DNA of 5,677 bases. Origin: Actinomycetota bacterium (GTDB lineage Bacteria; Actinomycetota; Actinomycetes; Nanopelagicales; Nanopelagicaceae). The stretch lies in NCBI GenBank assembly GCA_947457445.1, contig CANGVO010000069.1, forward strand, positions 1 to 5,677. Direction: 5' to 3'. Position 1 is the stretch's first letter; each line of letters starts with the position of its first letter. Of this stretch, positions 5,143 through 5,677 are shown in pieces. A program made the translations under genes and the position numbers. Under the pieces are notes generated by a model, which saw nothing but the letters and a program-made list of their open reading frames with translations, was not told the origin of the DNA and did no database searches.

Positions 5143-5677
5143 TAAGCTCTGGTGTTATTTAACTTGGCTCTGATCGAGTCAAATGAAACGGCCACAATTA
5201 ACATCAAGCCTTGCGCAATTCTCTGCCAGAATGTTGGAACGTCCATAAGAATTAGACCGTTATTTAAAATACCAACAATTAGAAGTCCAAGAACTGTTCC
5301 GAAGATTGAACCGCGGCCGCCAGCAAGGCTTGCGCCGCCGAGAACAATCGCTGTTACAACCTGAAGCTCTAGACCAAGTCCTGAGTTAGGTGAGCCTGCA
5401 GATAGCTGTGAAGTTAGTACTGCACCGGCGAGTGCAGATGCAACCGCAGATAATACGAATGTTTGGAAGATAATTCGATTTGAGCGAATACCAACTACGC
5501 GCGCAGCATTTGGGTTTGAGCCAATCGCATAGATCGAGCGACCAAACTTGGTGTAGCGAAGGGTAATTGCGCCGAGCACGGCTAAGCCAGCGAAAATAAT
5601 GATTGGAAGAGGAATATTCAGTGGTTGAGCGGTACCCAACCATTCGAAGTTGTTCATTCCAACTGTTTGACCGTTTC
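5142..5677 (-). CDS. RbsC-type sugar ABC transporter permease, C-terminal part (partial)
   Basis: 177 codons are visible and the frame stays open to the right edge, so the gene starts outside the window. The ATG at 5657 is internal: the six residues before it, NGQTVG, match the 'NGQT' segment that precedes the periplasmic 'WLG' region in RbsC-type permeases. The family signature 'YAIGSNPNAARVVGIRSNRI' is clear, as are the glycine-rich 'AIVLGGASLAGGRGSIFGTVLG' and the C-terminal 'NGLILMDVPTFWQRIAQGLMLIVAV'. This is the BPD_transp_2 fold of CUT2 importers, which bring monosaccharides such as ribose, xylose, rhamnose or autoinducer-2 across the inner membrane with an ATPase and a periplasmic/lipid-anchored binding protein. 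Those partners are expected further right. The linked SDR suggests that the imported sugar is oxidised next. Sugar specificity cannot be read from the permease. Confidence 0.93.
   Translation of the reverse strand, partial: NGQTVGMNNFEWLGTAQPLNIPLPIIIFAGLAVLGAITLRYTKFGRSIYAIGSNPNAARVVGIRSNRIIFQTFVLSAVASALAGAVLTSQLSAGSPNSGLGLELQVVTAIVLGGASLAGGRGSIFGTVLGLLIVGILNNGLILMDVPTFWQRIAQGLMLIVAVSFDSIRAKLNNTRA

Noticed and set aside
5386..5643. 85-codon minus-strand frame inside the ABC permease
   Set aside because: It overlaps the conserved permease frame and its translation is rich in Cys, Arg and Trp with no family signature.
5655..5657. ATG as the start of the ABC permease gene
   Set aside because: The frame continues upstream with NGQTVG, a family-conserved segment, and the visible 171 residues are far shorter than a full RbsC-type permease, so this methionine is internal.

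Overview
This window looks like a compact, AT-leaning bacterial chromosome segment. The longest gap between genes is 88 bp, and neighbouring genes often meet at or overlap their stop codons. No gene gives a firm taxonomic marker. Two TANNNT-like -10 boxes sit 6-8 nt in front of ATG codons, which suggests leaderless mRNAs. Together with the mix of genes (bacterial-type P450, CaiB/BaiF protein, RbsC-type permease, sugar-acid dehydratase), this fits a streamlined low-GC actinobacterium such as the freshwater acI/Nanopelagicales group. That assignment is an inference only.

Layout from left to right: (1) the 3' end of a CaiB/BaiF (family III) CoA-transferase gene on +, ending at 215. (2) An enolase-superfamily sugar-acid dehydratase of the mandelate racemase type on - (216-1343, TTG start). 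(3) An 88-bp divergent promoter region. (4) A COG3618 amidohydrolase/sugar lactonase on + (1432-2316). (5) A cytochrome P450 on - (2313-3518). (6) A 38-bp divergent promoter region. (7) A 10-helix EamA/DMT-family transporter on + (3557-4384), with a strong bidirectional intrinsic terminator inside its last codons. (8) An SDR dehydrogenase on - (4381-5142). (9) The 3' part of an RbsC-type sugar ABC permease on -, running off the right edge and joined to the SDR gene by a TAATG stop/start overlap.

Functionally, the SDR, lactonase and dehydratase are the three enzyme classes of a non-phosphorylative sugar oxidation route: sugar to lactone, lactone to aldonate, aldonate to 2-keto-3-deoxyaldonate. 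This is the route known for L-fucose, L-rhamnose and related sugars, and the CUT2-type permease would bring the sugar in. The exact sugar cannot be read from the sequence. The P450 and the DMT transporter share a tiny divergent promoter region and do not obviously belong to that pathway.

No RNA genes, CRISPR arrays, insertion sequences or long repeats were seen, and there is no gene-free stretch over 300 bases. I did not find a clearly new system. The most unusual items are the terminator hairpin embedded in coding sequence, the near-perfect strand alternation with touching stop codons, and the paired leaderless promoters.
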